64,000 bases of DNA from Flaviflexus salsibiostraticola. GTDB taxonomy: Bacteria; Actinomycetota; Actinomycetes; Actinomycetales; Actinomycetaceae. A model generated the notes under the pieces. It saw only the letters and a program-made list of their open reading frames with translations, did not search any database and had not been told where the DNA came from. Location of the stretch: contig NZ_CP034438.1 in assembly GCF_003952265.1 (NCBI RefSeq), forward strand, positions 1,426,001 to 1,490,000, given 5' to 3'. The translations under genes were made by a program, and so were the position numbers. This document shows positions 1 through 8,233 of the stretch, piece by piece; within the stretch, counting starts at the first letter, position 1; each line of letters starts with the position of its first letter.

Positions 1-1221
1 AGAACCGCCGCCCGTGGCACGAAGCTCCGTCAGCCTCCGACCGGTTGACTTCTGGACGCGCTCGAGGTTGCCCCGCAGCTCCATCGCCATGCCCTCGATG
101 ATCGAGCGGTACATGTGGGCGCGTGTGTGGGCCGTGCCGAAGCCGACCATGATGCCCTTCGCGAAGGGGTCCCAGTGCGGGGACTGGACCGCGTTCCAAT
201 ACGGCACGGTCAGCAGCCCCTCGGTGCCCGGCTCGAGCTCAGCCGCGGCCCTGTCGAGCTCCTCGTCAAGACCTCCGGCCTTCGACGGGTCGCCGAGCTC
301 CGAGCGGAACCAGTTGGCGAGCACCGAGCCCGAGTTCTGGACGATCTCGAGCACGAAGGAGCCGGGGATGCCGCCGAGCAGCGTCCGGTAGGCGGGCGAG
401 TAGGCGAACTCGAAGGCGTGGACACCCGCGACGATCGACGTGCCGATGTTGACGTAGGCGACGTCCTCGGCGATCGCGGAGGTGCCGAGTCCTGCCGCCT
501 GACCGTCGCCGACACCGGCGACGAGGACAACATCGTCTGCCAGACCCCACGAGTGAAGCAGCTCCGGCTTGATGGTGTCGATGACCGAGGCCGGCTGTGC
601 CAGCTCCGCCATCTGCTCCCGAGTGACGCCGGCGATGTCGAGCAGCTCATCGCTGTAGTCAACGTTCGCGATGTCGAGGAGATTGAGCGTGTCGGCCGAG
701 CCGACCGCCGAGACCCACCTGCCCACGAGGCGGTGGGCGAGGTACGCGTGGACGTCGACGAGGCGATGGGCCTCTGCAAGGACCTCCGGCTCGTGCTTCT
801 TCAGCCACGCGATCTTGTAGAGCGCCGGAGTCGTGTCAGCCGGCTTGCCCGACAGCTCGTGGATGTGGTCGGATCCGTATTCGCGGATCTGCTCGCCCGC
901 GCGAGCATCGAGCCAGAGGATGGCGGGGCGGAGTGCCTCGCCATCCTCATCGACGAGTGCGAACGATTCGCGCTGATGAGTGATGCAGAGAGCCCGGATC
1001 CGCTTCCGATCGCTCTCCTCCAGCGCCGCGCAGGCCTGGCGGATGGCGGACTCGGTCGAGGACCACCATTGGACAGGATCATGCTCGTACATGTCCATGG
1101 CTGGCGTGAGCATGTCGATGTCGGCCTTGCCGCTGGACAGGACTCTGCCCTGCGTGTCGACGACGACTGCCTTGGAGGCGGATGTGGAGGAATCTATTGC
1201 GATGACAAGCGGATCGGACAT
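1..1221 (-). CDS. FGGY-family carbohydrate kinase (xylulokinase-like), 3' end beyond the window
   Basis: An ATG at 1221 opens 407 codons without a stop, running off the left edge. The protein begins MSDPLVIAIDSSTSASKAVV, the phosphate-binding strand of FGGY kinases, and carries LWLDARAG around residue 126 and a GDGQAAGLG segment near residue 245, where the sugar/ATP interface of the family lies. The visible end (ELRATGGG) is the start of the second ATP-site motif, so about 80 to 100 residues are missing. A good ribosome site (AAGGAG) lies 8 bases upstream, and the gene starts 11 bases after the araD stop, so it is the distal gene of the minus-strand operon. It phosphorylates a sugar or polyol with ATP in the cytoplasm. 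The substrate cannot be read from sequence; xylulose, ribulose or a polyol are all possible. Confidence 0.85.
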   Translation of the reverse strand, partial: MSDPLVIAIDSSTSASKAVVVDTQGRVLSSGKADIDMLTPAMDMYEHDPVQWWSSTESAIRQACAALEESDRKRIRALCITHQRESFALVDEDGEALRPAILWLDARAGEQIREYGSDHIHELSGKPADTTPALYKIAWLKKHEPEVLAEAHRLVDVHAYLAHRLVGRWVSAVGSADTLNLLDIANVDYSDELLDIAGVTREQMAELAQPASVIDTIKPELLHSWGLADDVVLVAGVGDGQAAGLGTSAIAEDVAYVNIGTSIVAGVHAFEFAYSPAYRTLLGGIPGSFVLEIVQNSGSVLANWFRSELGDPSKAGGLDEELDRAAAELEPGTEGLLTVPYWNAVQSPHWDPFAKGIMVGFGTAHTRAHMYRSIIEGMAMELRGNLERVQKSTGRRLTELRATGGGS

Positions 1222-1232
1222 TCTCTGCTCCT

Positions 1233-1937
1233 TCAGCTCTTCTGTCCGTACACGTTCTGGTAGCGATCGTAGAGAGAGTCGATGTGCCTCTGCTCGATCG
1301 GGACGGGATCCCCGAGGGACTGCGCGGCGGCGACCGTGCGAGCGACCTCTTCGACCATGACGGCGGCCTTGACCGCCGCGACAGCGTCCCGGCCGATCGT
1401 GAAGGGACCGTGGTTCGCCATGAGGACCGCGGGTGAGCGGGAGTCCTTGAGCGTCTCGACGATACCGCGACCGATCGAGTCATCCCCGATGATCGCGAAC
1501 GGACCGACGGGGATCTCCCCGCCGAACTCGTCGCCCATCATCGTGAGCACACACGGGATCGGCCGGTGGACCGCTGCGAAGGCGGTGGCGTAGGTCGAGT
1601 GCGTGTGGACCACGCCGCCGACCTCCGGCATGTGCCGGTAGACGTAGGCGTGTGCGGCCGTGTCGGACGAGGGCGAGAGATGGTCGGGCGTGCCGTCTTC
1701 AATCTTCTCGCCGTCCATCGTGCACACGACCATGACGTCGGCGCTCAGCTCGTCGTAGCGCACCCCGGAGGGCTTGATAACGAAGAGGTCAGCACCGGGA
1801 ACGCGCTCAGACACGTTCCCGGCCGTCCACACCACGAGGCCGTTGGCGGGGAGCTCCGCGTGGAGCTCCGCCACCTTCAGCCGCGTCGCCGCAACCGCCT
1901 CCTGGACATCCTTTGGCAGTTCAGACAGCTTGATCAT
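1233..1937 (-). CDS. araD: L-ribulose-5-phosphate 4-epimerase (class II aldolase family)
   Basis: The protein has 234 residues, the usual size for AraD (about 231). It shows the family landmarks in order: TAGNVSER near residue 39 (phosphate site), KPSGVRYDEL near 55, SSDTAAHAYVY near 90, the zinc ligands in HTHSTYATAFA near 111, and the third ligand in MANHGPF near 169. It interconverts L-ribulose-5-P and D-xylulose-5-P, linking arabinose-type pathways to the pentose phosphate pathway. Its ATG overlaps the stop of the upstream ribulokinase-like gene by four bases, so the two are translationally coupled. An L-fuculose-phosphate-type aldolase activity cannot be excluded, but AraD is much the best reading. 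Confidence 0.9.
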   Translation of the reverse strand: MIKLSELPKDVQEAVAATRLKVAELHAELPANGLVVWTAGNVSERVPGADLFVIKPSGVRYDELSADVMVVCTMDGEKIEDGTPDHLSPSSDTAAHAYVYRHMPEVGGVVHTHSTYATAFAAVHRPIPCVLTMMGDEFGGEIPVGPFAIIGDDSIGRGIVETLKDSRSPAVLMANHGPFTIGRDAVAAVKAAVMVEEVARTVAAAQSLGDPVPIEQRHIDSLYDRYQNVYGQKS

Positions 1938-3493
1938 TTCGAGCTCTCGAACGCCTTCGCCTTGATGTCCTTGAGCCTGTACATGGGCGAGTTCTCGTTG
2001 CGGCCGAACTGGTCGTGCAGCTCGAGGTAGATCTCGTACAGGGCGTCGTACTTGGCGGCGCGGTCCTCGTCAGGCGTGTAGGCCTGCTTGCGGACGTTGG
2101 ACATGGCGTCGGCAGCCTTGAAGACATCCTCGTAGATGCCCGCTGCGACGGCGGCGAACACGGCCGAGCCGAGGGCGCCGGTCTGCTCCGCCTCGGAGAC
2201 CGAGATGGGGCGGCGGGTGATGTCGGACATGAGCTGCATGTAGAACGCGTTCTTCAGCAGGCCGCCGGCGGCGACGATCTCCTCGACCTCGACACCGTGC
2301 TTCTCGAAGTTCTCGATGATGACACGGGCGCCGAAGGCTGTTGCCTCGAGCAGTGCGCGGTACTGATCCTCGGGCGTGGTCGTCAGCGTCTGGCCGATCA
2401 TGAGGCCGGACAGGCGAGCGTCGGCGAGGATCGAGCGGTTGCCGTTGTGCCAGTCAAGTGCGACGAGGCCATGCTCGCCGACCTCCTGGTCAGCGGCCTT
2501 CGCGACGAGGAAGTCGTGCAGCGAGATGCCCCTGCGGGCAGCCTTCTGCGCGTACTCGGCGGGGACGCAGTTATCGGTGAACCATCCGAAGATGTCGCCG
2601 ACCGCGGTCTGGCCGCCCTCGAAGCCCCAGTAGCCGTCGACGGCGCCGCCATCGACGATGCCGAACGTACCGGGGACCTCCTTGAAGTCCTCGCCGTTGA
2701 TGACGTAGCAGGAGGAGGTGCCGAGGATTGCGGTGAGCTGGCCGGGGCGAACAGCGTTCGCACCCGCAACGACGACGTGGGCGTCGATGTTGCCCGCTGC
2801 GACGGCGGTGCCGGCCTTGAGGCCCGTCAGCTCCGCCATCTCATCGGTCAGCCCGCCGACCTTCGCGCCGAGCGGAAGGATCGGACCCGCCATCTTCTCT
2901 TCGAAGACGTCGCCGAAGCCGGGGGCGACTGACTCCAGGTAGTCCTTCGACGGGTACTCGCCGTCCTGGTACATGCGCTTGTAGCCCGAGTCGCCGGCCG
3001 AGTAGGCGCGGACGCCCGTCAGCTTCCAGGTGACCCAGTCGAGCAGGTTGACGATGTACTCAGTCTCCTCGTAGACCTCGGGGGCCTTCTCGAAGACCTC
3101 GAGAGCCTTGGGCAGGAGCAGCTCGGAGGACAGCACGCCGCCGTAGCGGGGCAGCCACTCCTCATTGCGGTCCTGAGCGGCCTTGACGAGGCGGTCGGCC
3201 TGGTCCTGGGCGCCGTGATGCTTCCACAGCTTGATGTAGGCGTGCGGGTTGTTCTTGAACTCGTCGCGCTCGCACAGGGCATTGCCGTCCGCATCGGTGA
3301 AGAAGACGGTCGCCGACGTGGCGTCGATGCCGATGCCGACGATGTCGGCAGGATCGACACCCGCGTCCTTGATGGCCCCGGGCACCGCGGTGCCGAGGAC
3401 CTCGATGTAGTCGCCCGGAACCTGGAGCGCGAACTCCGGCGGCAGCTTCTGGCCGTCACCGGCGTCGAGCGTCCTTGCTGGGTGGTGGATCAC
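1934..3493 (-). CDS. araB: Ribulokinase-like FGGY kinase lacking the N-terminal phosphate-binding segment
   Basis: The 519-residue product follows ribulokinase closely from its residue 12 onward (LPPEFALQVPGDYIEVL, VGIGIDATSATVFFTDADG, NPHAYIKLWKHH, EGGQTAVGDIFGWF, EATAFGARVIIENFEKHG, AAGGLLKN). Ribulokinases are about 560 residues and begin with a G-[IL]-D-F-G strand that holds ATP phosphates. Here that strand and roughly 35 to 40 residues are absent. The only start is GTG at 3493, which overlaps the stop of the upstream dehydrogenase. Upstream in this frame a stop comes within about 16 codons. The gene therefore looks 5'-truncated, probably by a deletion that joined it to the dehydrogenase gene, and may be inactive. 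A sequencing or assembly error at the junction is an alternative. Confidence 0.8.
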   Translation of the reverse strand: MIHHPARTLDAGDGQKLPPEFALQVPGDYIEVLGTAVPGAIKDAGVDPADIVGIGIDATSATVFFTDADGNALCERDEFKNNPHAYIKLWKHHGAQDQADRLVKAAQDRNEEWLPRYGGVLSSELLLPKALEVFEKAPEVYEETEYIVNLLDWVTWKLTGVRAYSAGDSGYKRMYQDGEYPSKDYLESVAPGFGDVFEEKMAGPILPLGAKVGGLTDEMAELTGLKAGTAVAAGNIDAHVVVAGANAVRPGQLTAILGTSSCYVINGEDFKEVPGTFGIVDGGAVDGYWGFEGGQTAVGDIFGWFTDNCVPAEYAQKAARRGISLHDFLVAKAADQEVGEHGLVALDWHNGNRSILADARLSGLMIGQTLTTTPEDQYRALLEATAFGARVIIENFEKHGVEVEEIVAAGGLLKNAFYMQLMSDITRRPISVSEAEQTGALGSAVFAAVAAGIYEDVFKAADAMSNVRKQAYTPDEDRAAKYDALYEIYLELHDQFGRNENSPMYRLKDIKAKAFESSK

Positions 3494-4851
3494 GCGTGCG
3501 GGTGCTGGCCCCAGAAACCGTCCGGAGCGAAGAGCTTCTCAACAACCTCGTCGAGGATGCCGAGGTCGGTGAGGATGTCGAGGACCGTGTAGCGCGGCCT
3601 GATCATCTGCGCCTTGAAGTGCGTCTTGCGGAAGCGCTCCATGTCGACCTTGATGAGCTCGGGGTGATGCGGGGCGCCCGCAGCCTTGAGCATGTCCATC
3701 GCCTCCTGGGCGGTGACCAGCTGCTCGGTGCAGCGCTCCTTGATGGTCGGCCACTTCTCCTTGAGGAGCTCGATGCGCTCAGCAAGGGCGTCGCCCGACA
3801 TGAGCTTCCCGACCGAGTGCTTGACCGACTCGTCCTGGATGTTCTCGTTGAGGGTCGCACGGACATCCGCCTCGACCTCTTCGGGGGTCTTGGCCCGCTG
3901 GAGCGCCTTCTCGACGTCGAAGTCCTCGACGTCCATGCTGAGGAAGACCTCCCAGATCGCACACGATGCGACGGTGCCGACGCCGACCTTGAAGCCGTGG
4001 CTGAGCGGCGGCTCCCAGTCGAGGCCGTGCCCCTCCATCTCCCACGTGTGGGAGAACTGGTGTCCCGCGCCCGAGGCGGGGCGCGACGACTTGTGCGCCT
4101 GCATGGCGAGGCCGGACATGATCTGGCCCTCGCCGAGCTTGGCGATGGCGTCCTCTTCGGCGTTCGCCACGGCGACCGGGTCGGAGAGCGAGTCGCGCAG
4201 CGGGCCCTGGACGAGGCTCCACACGTACTCGTCGATCGGCTCGATGCCGAGCTCGTCGGCAAGGATCCAGTCGGCGCCCGCGGGGATCTTCTCAATGAGA
4301 TCGCCGTAGCCGGTCGCGGTCAGCCGCGCCGGTGCCTGGACCATGGTGTCGACATCGGCGACGAGGCCGAGCGGTGCCGGGCAGGACCGGGTGATCTTGA
4401 AGCCGTCCTTGGCGATCGATGCGCCGAAGGCGGCGAAGCCGTCGACCGAGGCGGCCGTGCAGACGTTGACGTAGTGACGGTCGAGCTCGCCCGAGGCGAG
4501 CTTGGCGATGTCATTGAGCGTTCCTGCGCCGAGCGAGACACAGATCGTGTTCTCGTAGGGGCGGAGCACCTCGCGGAGCACCTCGACGTTCTCGTAGCCG
4601 GCGTACAGAGTCGGCGTGCCCGGGAAGATGTAGGGCTCGTCCGCGAACTCGACCCCAGCCTCCTTGAGAGATGCGACGACTTCGTCTCCGACGGCGGCGA
4701 ACGTGTTCTCGTCCGCGACGACGAGGACCTTCTGACCCGGGAAGAGCTCGGCGAACATGGGTCCCGTCGCCTTATTCACGTCCTTCCCGAATGCGATGGC
4801 CTTCGTCTCATCAGCGGTCTTGAGCGCCTTGTCGATAAGTGATTCTGACAT
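3490..4851 (-). CDS. araM: sn-glycerol-1-phosphate dehydrogenase family (AraM/EgsA-like)
   Basis: This 453-residue protein belongs to the iron-containing-alcohol-dehydrogenase-like fold of G1P dehydrogenases: GAGTLNDIAKLAS (dinucleotide site, near residue 108), CTAASVDGFAA (near 132), and the histidine-rich metal region GHQFSHTWEMEGHGLDW (near 264). The family reduces dihydroxyacetone phosphate to sn-glycerol-1-phosphate with NAD(P)H. It is the archaeal lipid stereo-enzyme, found in some bacteria as AraM inside arabinose operons. The start has a strong GAGGAGA site. The last residues (GQHPHA) follow the point where homologues usually end and may come from a junction with araB DNA. The substrate here might be another ketose phosphate; this is inference. 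Confidence 0.85.
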   Translation of the reverse strand: MSESLIDKALKTADETKAIAFGKDVNKATGPMFAELFPGQKVLVVADENTFAAVGDEVVASLKEAGVEFADEPYIFPGTPTLYAGYENVEVLREVLRPYENTICVSLGAGTLNDIAKLASGELDRHYVNVCTAASVDGFAAFGASIAKDGFKITRSCPAPLGLVADVDTMVQAPARLTATGYGDLIEKIPAGADWILADELGIEPIDEYVWSLVQGPLRDSLSDPVAVANAEEDAIAKLGEGQIMSGLAMQAHKSSRPASGAGHQFSHTWEMEGHGLDWEPPLSHGFKVGVGTVASCAIWEVFLSMDVEDFDVEKALQRAKTPEEVEADVRATLNENIQDESVKHSVGKLMSGDALAERIELLKEKWPTIKERCTEQLVTAQEAMDMLKAAGAPHHPELIKVDMERFRKTHFKAQMIRPRYTVLDILTDLGILDEVVEKLFAPDGFWGQHPHA

Positions 4852-4888
4852 GTGATTCTCCTCTCCTTGCTACACACGGTAGCCAACA

Positions 4889-4902
4889 GCGCCCGCGGGC
4901 GC
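4889..4902. repeat. 14-base perfect GC palindrome in the 74-base gap upstream of the G1P dehydrogenase gene
   Basis: GCGCCCGCGGGCGC reads the same on both strands and lies between the DeoR regulator gene and the G1P dehydrogenase gene. It could be an operator for an internal promoter or a small processing hairpin. I see no run of U after it, so it is not an ordinary terminator. Confidence 0.35.
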
Positions 4903-4925
4903 CGATGTTTCTGCAGTTCTAATGC

Positions 4926-5717
4926 TTAAGCGACGAGGACGCGGGTCTCCGCCCTGAGCCCTTCGACGATCTCCGCGGGCACTGCGTCATCGACGATGAC
5001 ACAGTCGAACTCGCTGATATCGACCATCTTGTGAAGTGACGTCCGGGTGAACTTGGATGCGGTCGTCACCAGCAGGGAATACTCGGCCTGTGAAAGAGCG
5101 AGGGCTTTGAAGGATGCGACTTCCGCGTACGGATGGTAGACCGCAAGATTCTGAACAGAGGCGGCCCCGAGGACGACCGCGGCCGGGCGGAGGTTCTCGA
5201 GCTCAGCCGTCGTCGTCGGTCCGAAGAACGCATCGAGCGGCGGGTTGTAGATTCCGCCGAGGAAGATGAGCTTGCCGAGCGAGCGCTTCGACAGGGCCCG
5301 TGCCACCGCGAGAGAGTTCGTGATGTACGTCCTCTGGGTCGCATCGTCGAGATACTCGACGATCGCGAGGGCGGTCGTCGAATCGTCGAAGAAGATCGAC
5401 GAGTACTCAGACAGCTCGGCGGCCGCCGCACGCGCCACGACGTCCTTCGCCTCCGACTCCTGAAGCAGGCGGAAGGAGACCGGGGTCTCCGAGAGGGACG
5501 AGGCGAGCGCGGACACCTCGCCGCGCGATCGCCGGACGAGTCTCTTCGACTCGAGCGTCGCCAGATCCCGGTAGAGCGTCATGGGCGACACGTCGAAGAG
5601 CTCGATGAGCTCGTCGGTGCGGATGGCCCCGCGGGAGTAGATGAGCTGCGCCAGATCGTCTTGGCGCTGCTGCTTCGAGAGACCCACCGACGCCCTCCGT
5701 CCCGCTGCGGACACCAC
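4926..5717 (-). CDS. DeoR-family transcriptional regulator
   Basis: The protein has up to 263 residues. An N-terminal winged helix-turn-helix (residues about 15 to 70, QDDLAQLIYSRGAIRTDEL then VSPMTLYRDLATLESKRLV) is followed by the DeoR sensor domain with the phosphosugar loop FFDDSTTALAIVE and ITNSLAVARAL. These regulators bind a phosphorylated sugar intermediate and usually repress catabolic operons. The gene sits inside the operon, 8 bases after the FGGY kinase, so it is probably co-transcribed with its targets. The listed start is GTG. A second GTG at 5687, preceded by CGGAGGG, would give 253 residues and starts just before the helix-turn-helix, and may be the true start. Confidence 0.85.
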   Translation of the reverse strand: MVSAAGRRASVGLSKQQRQDDLAQLIYSRGAIRTDELIELFDVSPMTLYRDLATLESKRLVRRSRGEVSALASSLSETPVSFRLLQESEAKDVVARAAAAELSEYSSIFFDDSTTALAIVEYLDDATQRTYITNSLAVARALSKRSLGKLIFLGGIYNPPLDAFFGPTTTAELENLRPAAVVLGAASVQNLAVYHPYAEVASFKALALSQAEYSLLVTTASKFTRTSLHKMVDISEFDCVIVDDAVPAEIVEGLRAETRVLVA

Positions 5718-5725
5718 AGCCTCTG

Positions 5726-7318
5726 CTACTTGGACCGCATGCTGTCGACGTAGTCGACAGTTGCGTGTACGTGCTCCTGGACGAGCGGATACTGGGCGAT
5801 GTACTGGTCCGCGAAGAACCGGTACTCCTCATGCCTGGCGAGGTCCGGCTCGATGTGCTCGCGCTCGTGGACCATGTTGTCCGCCGCCTCCTCGACCGAG
5901 CCGTACAGGCCCGCGCCGGCTGCGGCGAGGATGCAGGAGCCGAGCGTGACCGCGTCGCCGACCTCGGTCAGCGTGATCGGGATGCCCGTGACGTCCGCGT
6001 GCATCTGCGTCCAGCCCCGCGACTTCGTTGCGCCGCCGCAGGCGACGAACTGCGTGACCTCGAAGCCGGCCTCGGCGAGCTTGCGCATGTTCGCCTCGAC
6101 GCCGTAGCAGACGGCCTCCTGGATGGCGCGGTACATGTGCTCGCGAGTGTGGGAGAGCGAGAGGCCGGTGATGACACCGCGGGCCTTCGAATCCGAGTAA
6201 GGCGTTCGGTTGCCCTGGAAGTACTCGTTGATGATGAGTCCGTCGCAGCCGATCGGAATGTTGGCCGACCGCTGGTTCATGATGTCGTAGACATTGAGGC
6301 CGGTCGACATCGCCGCGGACTCGATGTCCGGGCAGAAGCTGTCCTTGAACCACTTGAGGACGGAGCCGGAGGATACGAGCGAGGTCTCGACCGTGTACTG
6401 GCCGGGGACGACGCCGTCGGTGTAGCCGCCGAAGAAGCCGGGGCCGGAGATGGGATCGGAGGCCTGGCCGGACATGACGTGCGACGAGCCGGTCACGAGC
6501 GACATCTTGCCCGGGCGGAGTACGCCGAGGCCGATCTGACCGTGCCACGCGTCGCCGCCGCCCTGCGCCACCGGGGTCCCGGGGATGAGATCGAGCTGCT
6601 CCGCGGCCCTCTTCGTGAGACCACCGACGGGTGTGCCGAGGTCGTTGATCGTGCTGGGCAGCTTGTCGAAGGCATCACCTGCGCCTGCCGCCTCGTAGAG
6701 CTCGACGGGCCATCCGCCCGTGTCGCGGTCGTAGTACGCGCGATGGGCGGCCGTGTTGATGTTGAGGGTCCACTCACCGGTCAGCTGGTACGTGAGCCAG
6801 TCCGGTGCGTCGACGATGCGGTGGGCCCGCCGGTAGGTCTCCGGCTCATTCTCACGCAGCCATGCCGCTTTGAAGGGGAACCATTCAGCCGTCGGGGGCA
6901 GCGTGCCGCCGCCCGTGTAGCGGTGCGCTCCGAGATCCGTTCCGGCCGCGCGAGCGGCCTGCTCGGTTGCGCGGACGTCCATCCACATGATGGCGGGTCG
7001 AAGGGACTCGCCATTCTCGTCGAGGGCGAGGACGGTCATCGTCGTCGCATCGTAGGAGATGCCCGCGATCTGGTGGGGCTGGATACCAGCGCGCTCCATG
7101 ACCCGGTGGGCAGAGGCGACCAGCGCACCCCACCAGTCGGTGGGAGACTGCTCTGCCCAGCCGGGTGCAGGATGTGTGGTCTTGTACGCGGTGGCGGCGA
7201 AGGCCACCGGGGCTCCGACGAGGTCGAAGATGCCGACGCGGCAGGACTCCGTACCGAAGTCGATGCCCATGACATAGGGACCGCCGGTCAGCGCGTTCCT
7301 ATTCTCGAAAGTTGACAA
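5726..7318 (-). CDS. FGGY-family carbohydrate kinase (ribulokinase-like)
   Basis: Unlike the araB copy in the same operon, this kinase has an intact MGIDFGTESCRVG phosphate-binding strand. It continues with SYDATTMTVLALDENGESLRP, IMWMDVRATEQA, a GGGDAWHGQIGLG segment and VACGGATKSRGW, the second ATP-site motif. From the TTG at 7318 it has 530 residues. I chose this start because it has a purine-rich site upstream and does not overlap the phosphatase gene; an ATG at 7411 would overlap it by 77 bases, and an ATG at 7270 is just before the motif. It could replace the truncated araB. Exact sugar unknown. Confidence 0.85.
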   Translation of the reverse strand: MSTFENRNALTGGPYVMGIDFGTESCRVGIFDLVGAPVAFAATAYKTTHPAPGWAEQSPTDWWGALVASAHRVMERAGIQPHQIAGISYDATTMTVLALDENGESLRPAIMWMDVRATEQAARAAGTDLGAHRYTGGGTLPPTAEWFPFKAAWLRENEPETYRRAHRIVDAPDWLTYQLTGEWTLNINTAAHRAYYDRDTGGWPVELYEAAGAGDAFDKLPSTINDLGTPVGGLTKRAAEQLDLIPGTPVAQGGGDAWHGQIGLGVLRPGKMSLVTGSSHVMSGQASDPISGPGFFGGYTDGVVPGQYTVETSLVSSGSVLKWFKDSFCPDIESAAMSTGLNVYDIMNQRSANIPIGCDGLIINEYFQGNRTPYSDSKARGVITGLSLSHTREHMYRAIQEAVCYGVEANMRKLAEAGFEVTQFVACGGATKSRGWTQMHADVTGIPITLTEVGDAVTLGSCILAAAGAGLYGSVEEAADNMVHEREHIEPDLARHEEYRFFADQYIAQYPLVQEHVHATVDYVDSMRSK

Positions 7319-7334
7319 CTCAGTCTCCGCCGAA

Positions 7335-8183
7335 TCAGGAATCAGAGTCCGACCAGCCCCAGTCGGAGCGGATGCTCTCGGGGATGAGGTGGTCGACGCG
7401 GTTGAGGACAAAGGTCGGCTGCTGGCTCTCCGGAAGCGCCTGCGCCTCCTCGAGAGTGGAGTCGCCTGTGAGGACGAGGGTGGAGGCCATGCCGGTGTTG
7501 ATGGCCATGCCGATGTCGGTGCCGAGCCTGTCGCCCACCATCATGCAGTTCGCAGGGTCGACGTCGAGATCGCCCAGCGCGGCTTCGAGCATCGCGCCTT
7601 CGGGCTTGCCCATGTTCGCCTGGAGTTTCGTGCCGGTCGTCGCCTCAATCGCTGCGACAATGCCTGCGGCATCCGGCTCCCCGCGGCCGCCCGGGAAGGG
7701 GCAGAACTTATCGGGGTTGGTCGTGATGAGGAATGCCCGCTTGTGGAACCAGATCGCGTCGAAGGCGATCTGCAGCTTGCGGTATTCAAAGGTTCGGTCG
7801 TAGGAGGCGATGACGATGTCGATCTCCTCCGGGTTCTCGCTCATCCGGATGCCGGCGTTCGCCAGCGCCCTCTTGAGCGGCTCTTCGGAGATCGGGAACA
7901 CCGTCGCATCAGGATGGTGCTTCTTCAGCCACCGCGTCGTGGTGACGACGGTGTTCGCGATCTCTTCGATGGGAGTCGGGAGTCCGAGCATGTCGAGCTT
8001 CTGCGCATACTGCTCCGGATCCTTCGTCGGATTGTTCGATAGGTATCGAACTGGTTTACCCGAGGAATGCAATCCCTCAATCAGCCTCTTTGCTCCGGGG
8101 AGCAGGTGGTCACCGAGATAGATCGTTCCGTCCATATCAAAGACGTATGCGTCATACAGCGTCTCGGGCGAAGTGAAGATCAT
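7335..8183 (-). CDS. HAD-IIA family phosphatase (NagD/phosphoglycolate-phosphatase-like)
   Basis: The 282-residue protein has HAD motif I (YVFDMDGTIYLGD, residues about 13 to 25, with the nucleophilic and acid/base aspartates), motif II (RYLSNNPT), the class IIA cap in the middle, and motif III/IV (NMGKPEGAML, MMVGDRLGTDIGMA). Members remove phosphate from small sugar phosphates, phosphoglycolate, glycerol phosphate or nucleotides. It lies between the membrane protein and an FGGY kinase in one operon, 16 bases from the kinase start. A role in dephosphorylating glycerol-1-phosphate or a stray pentitol phosphate made by the neighbours is plausible, but that is inference. Confidence 0.85.
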   Translation of the reverse strand: MIFTSPETLYDAYVFDMDGTIYLGDHLLPGAKRLIEGLHSSGKPVRYLSNNPTKDPEQYAQKLDMLGLPTPIEEIANTVVTTTRWLKKHHPDATVFPISEEPLKRALANAGIRMSENPEEIDIVIASYDRTFEYRKLQIAFDAIWFHKRAFLITTNPDKFCPFPGGRGEPDAAGIVAAIEATTGTKLQANMGKPEGAMLEAALGDLDVDPANCMMVGDRLGTDIGMAINTGMASTLVLTGDSTLEEAQALPESQQPTFVLNRVDHLIPESIRSDWGWSDSDS

Positions 8184-8233
8184 GGGGATTGCATTCCTTG
8201 GGTTATGTGGTTGGTTGACTGCCCGGCAGGTGC

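Noticed and set aside
115..1263. Long plus-strand frame of 382 codons
   Set aside because: It is the antisense shadow of the FGGY kinase gene at 1-1221; its composition is Arg/Asp/Val-rich and it has no family resemblance.
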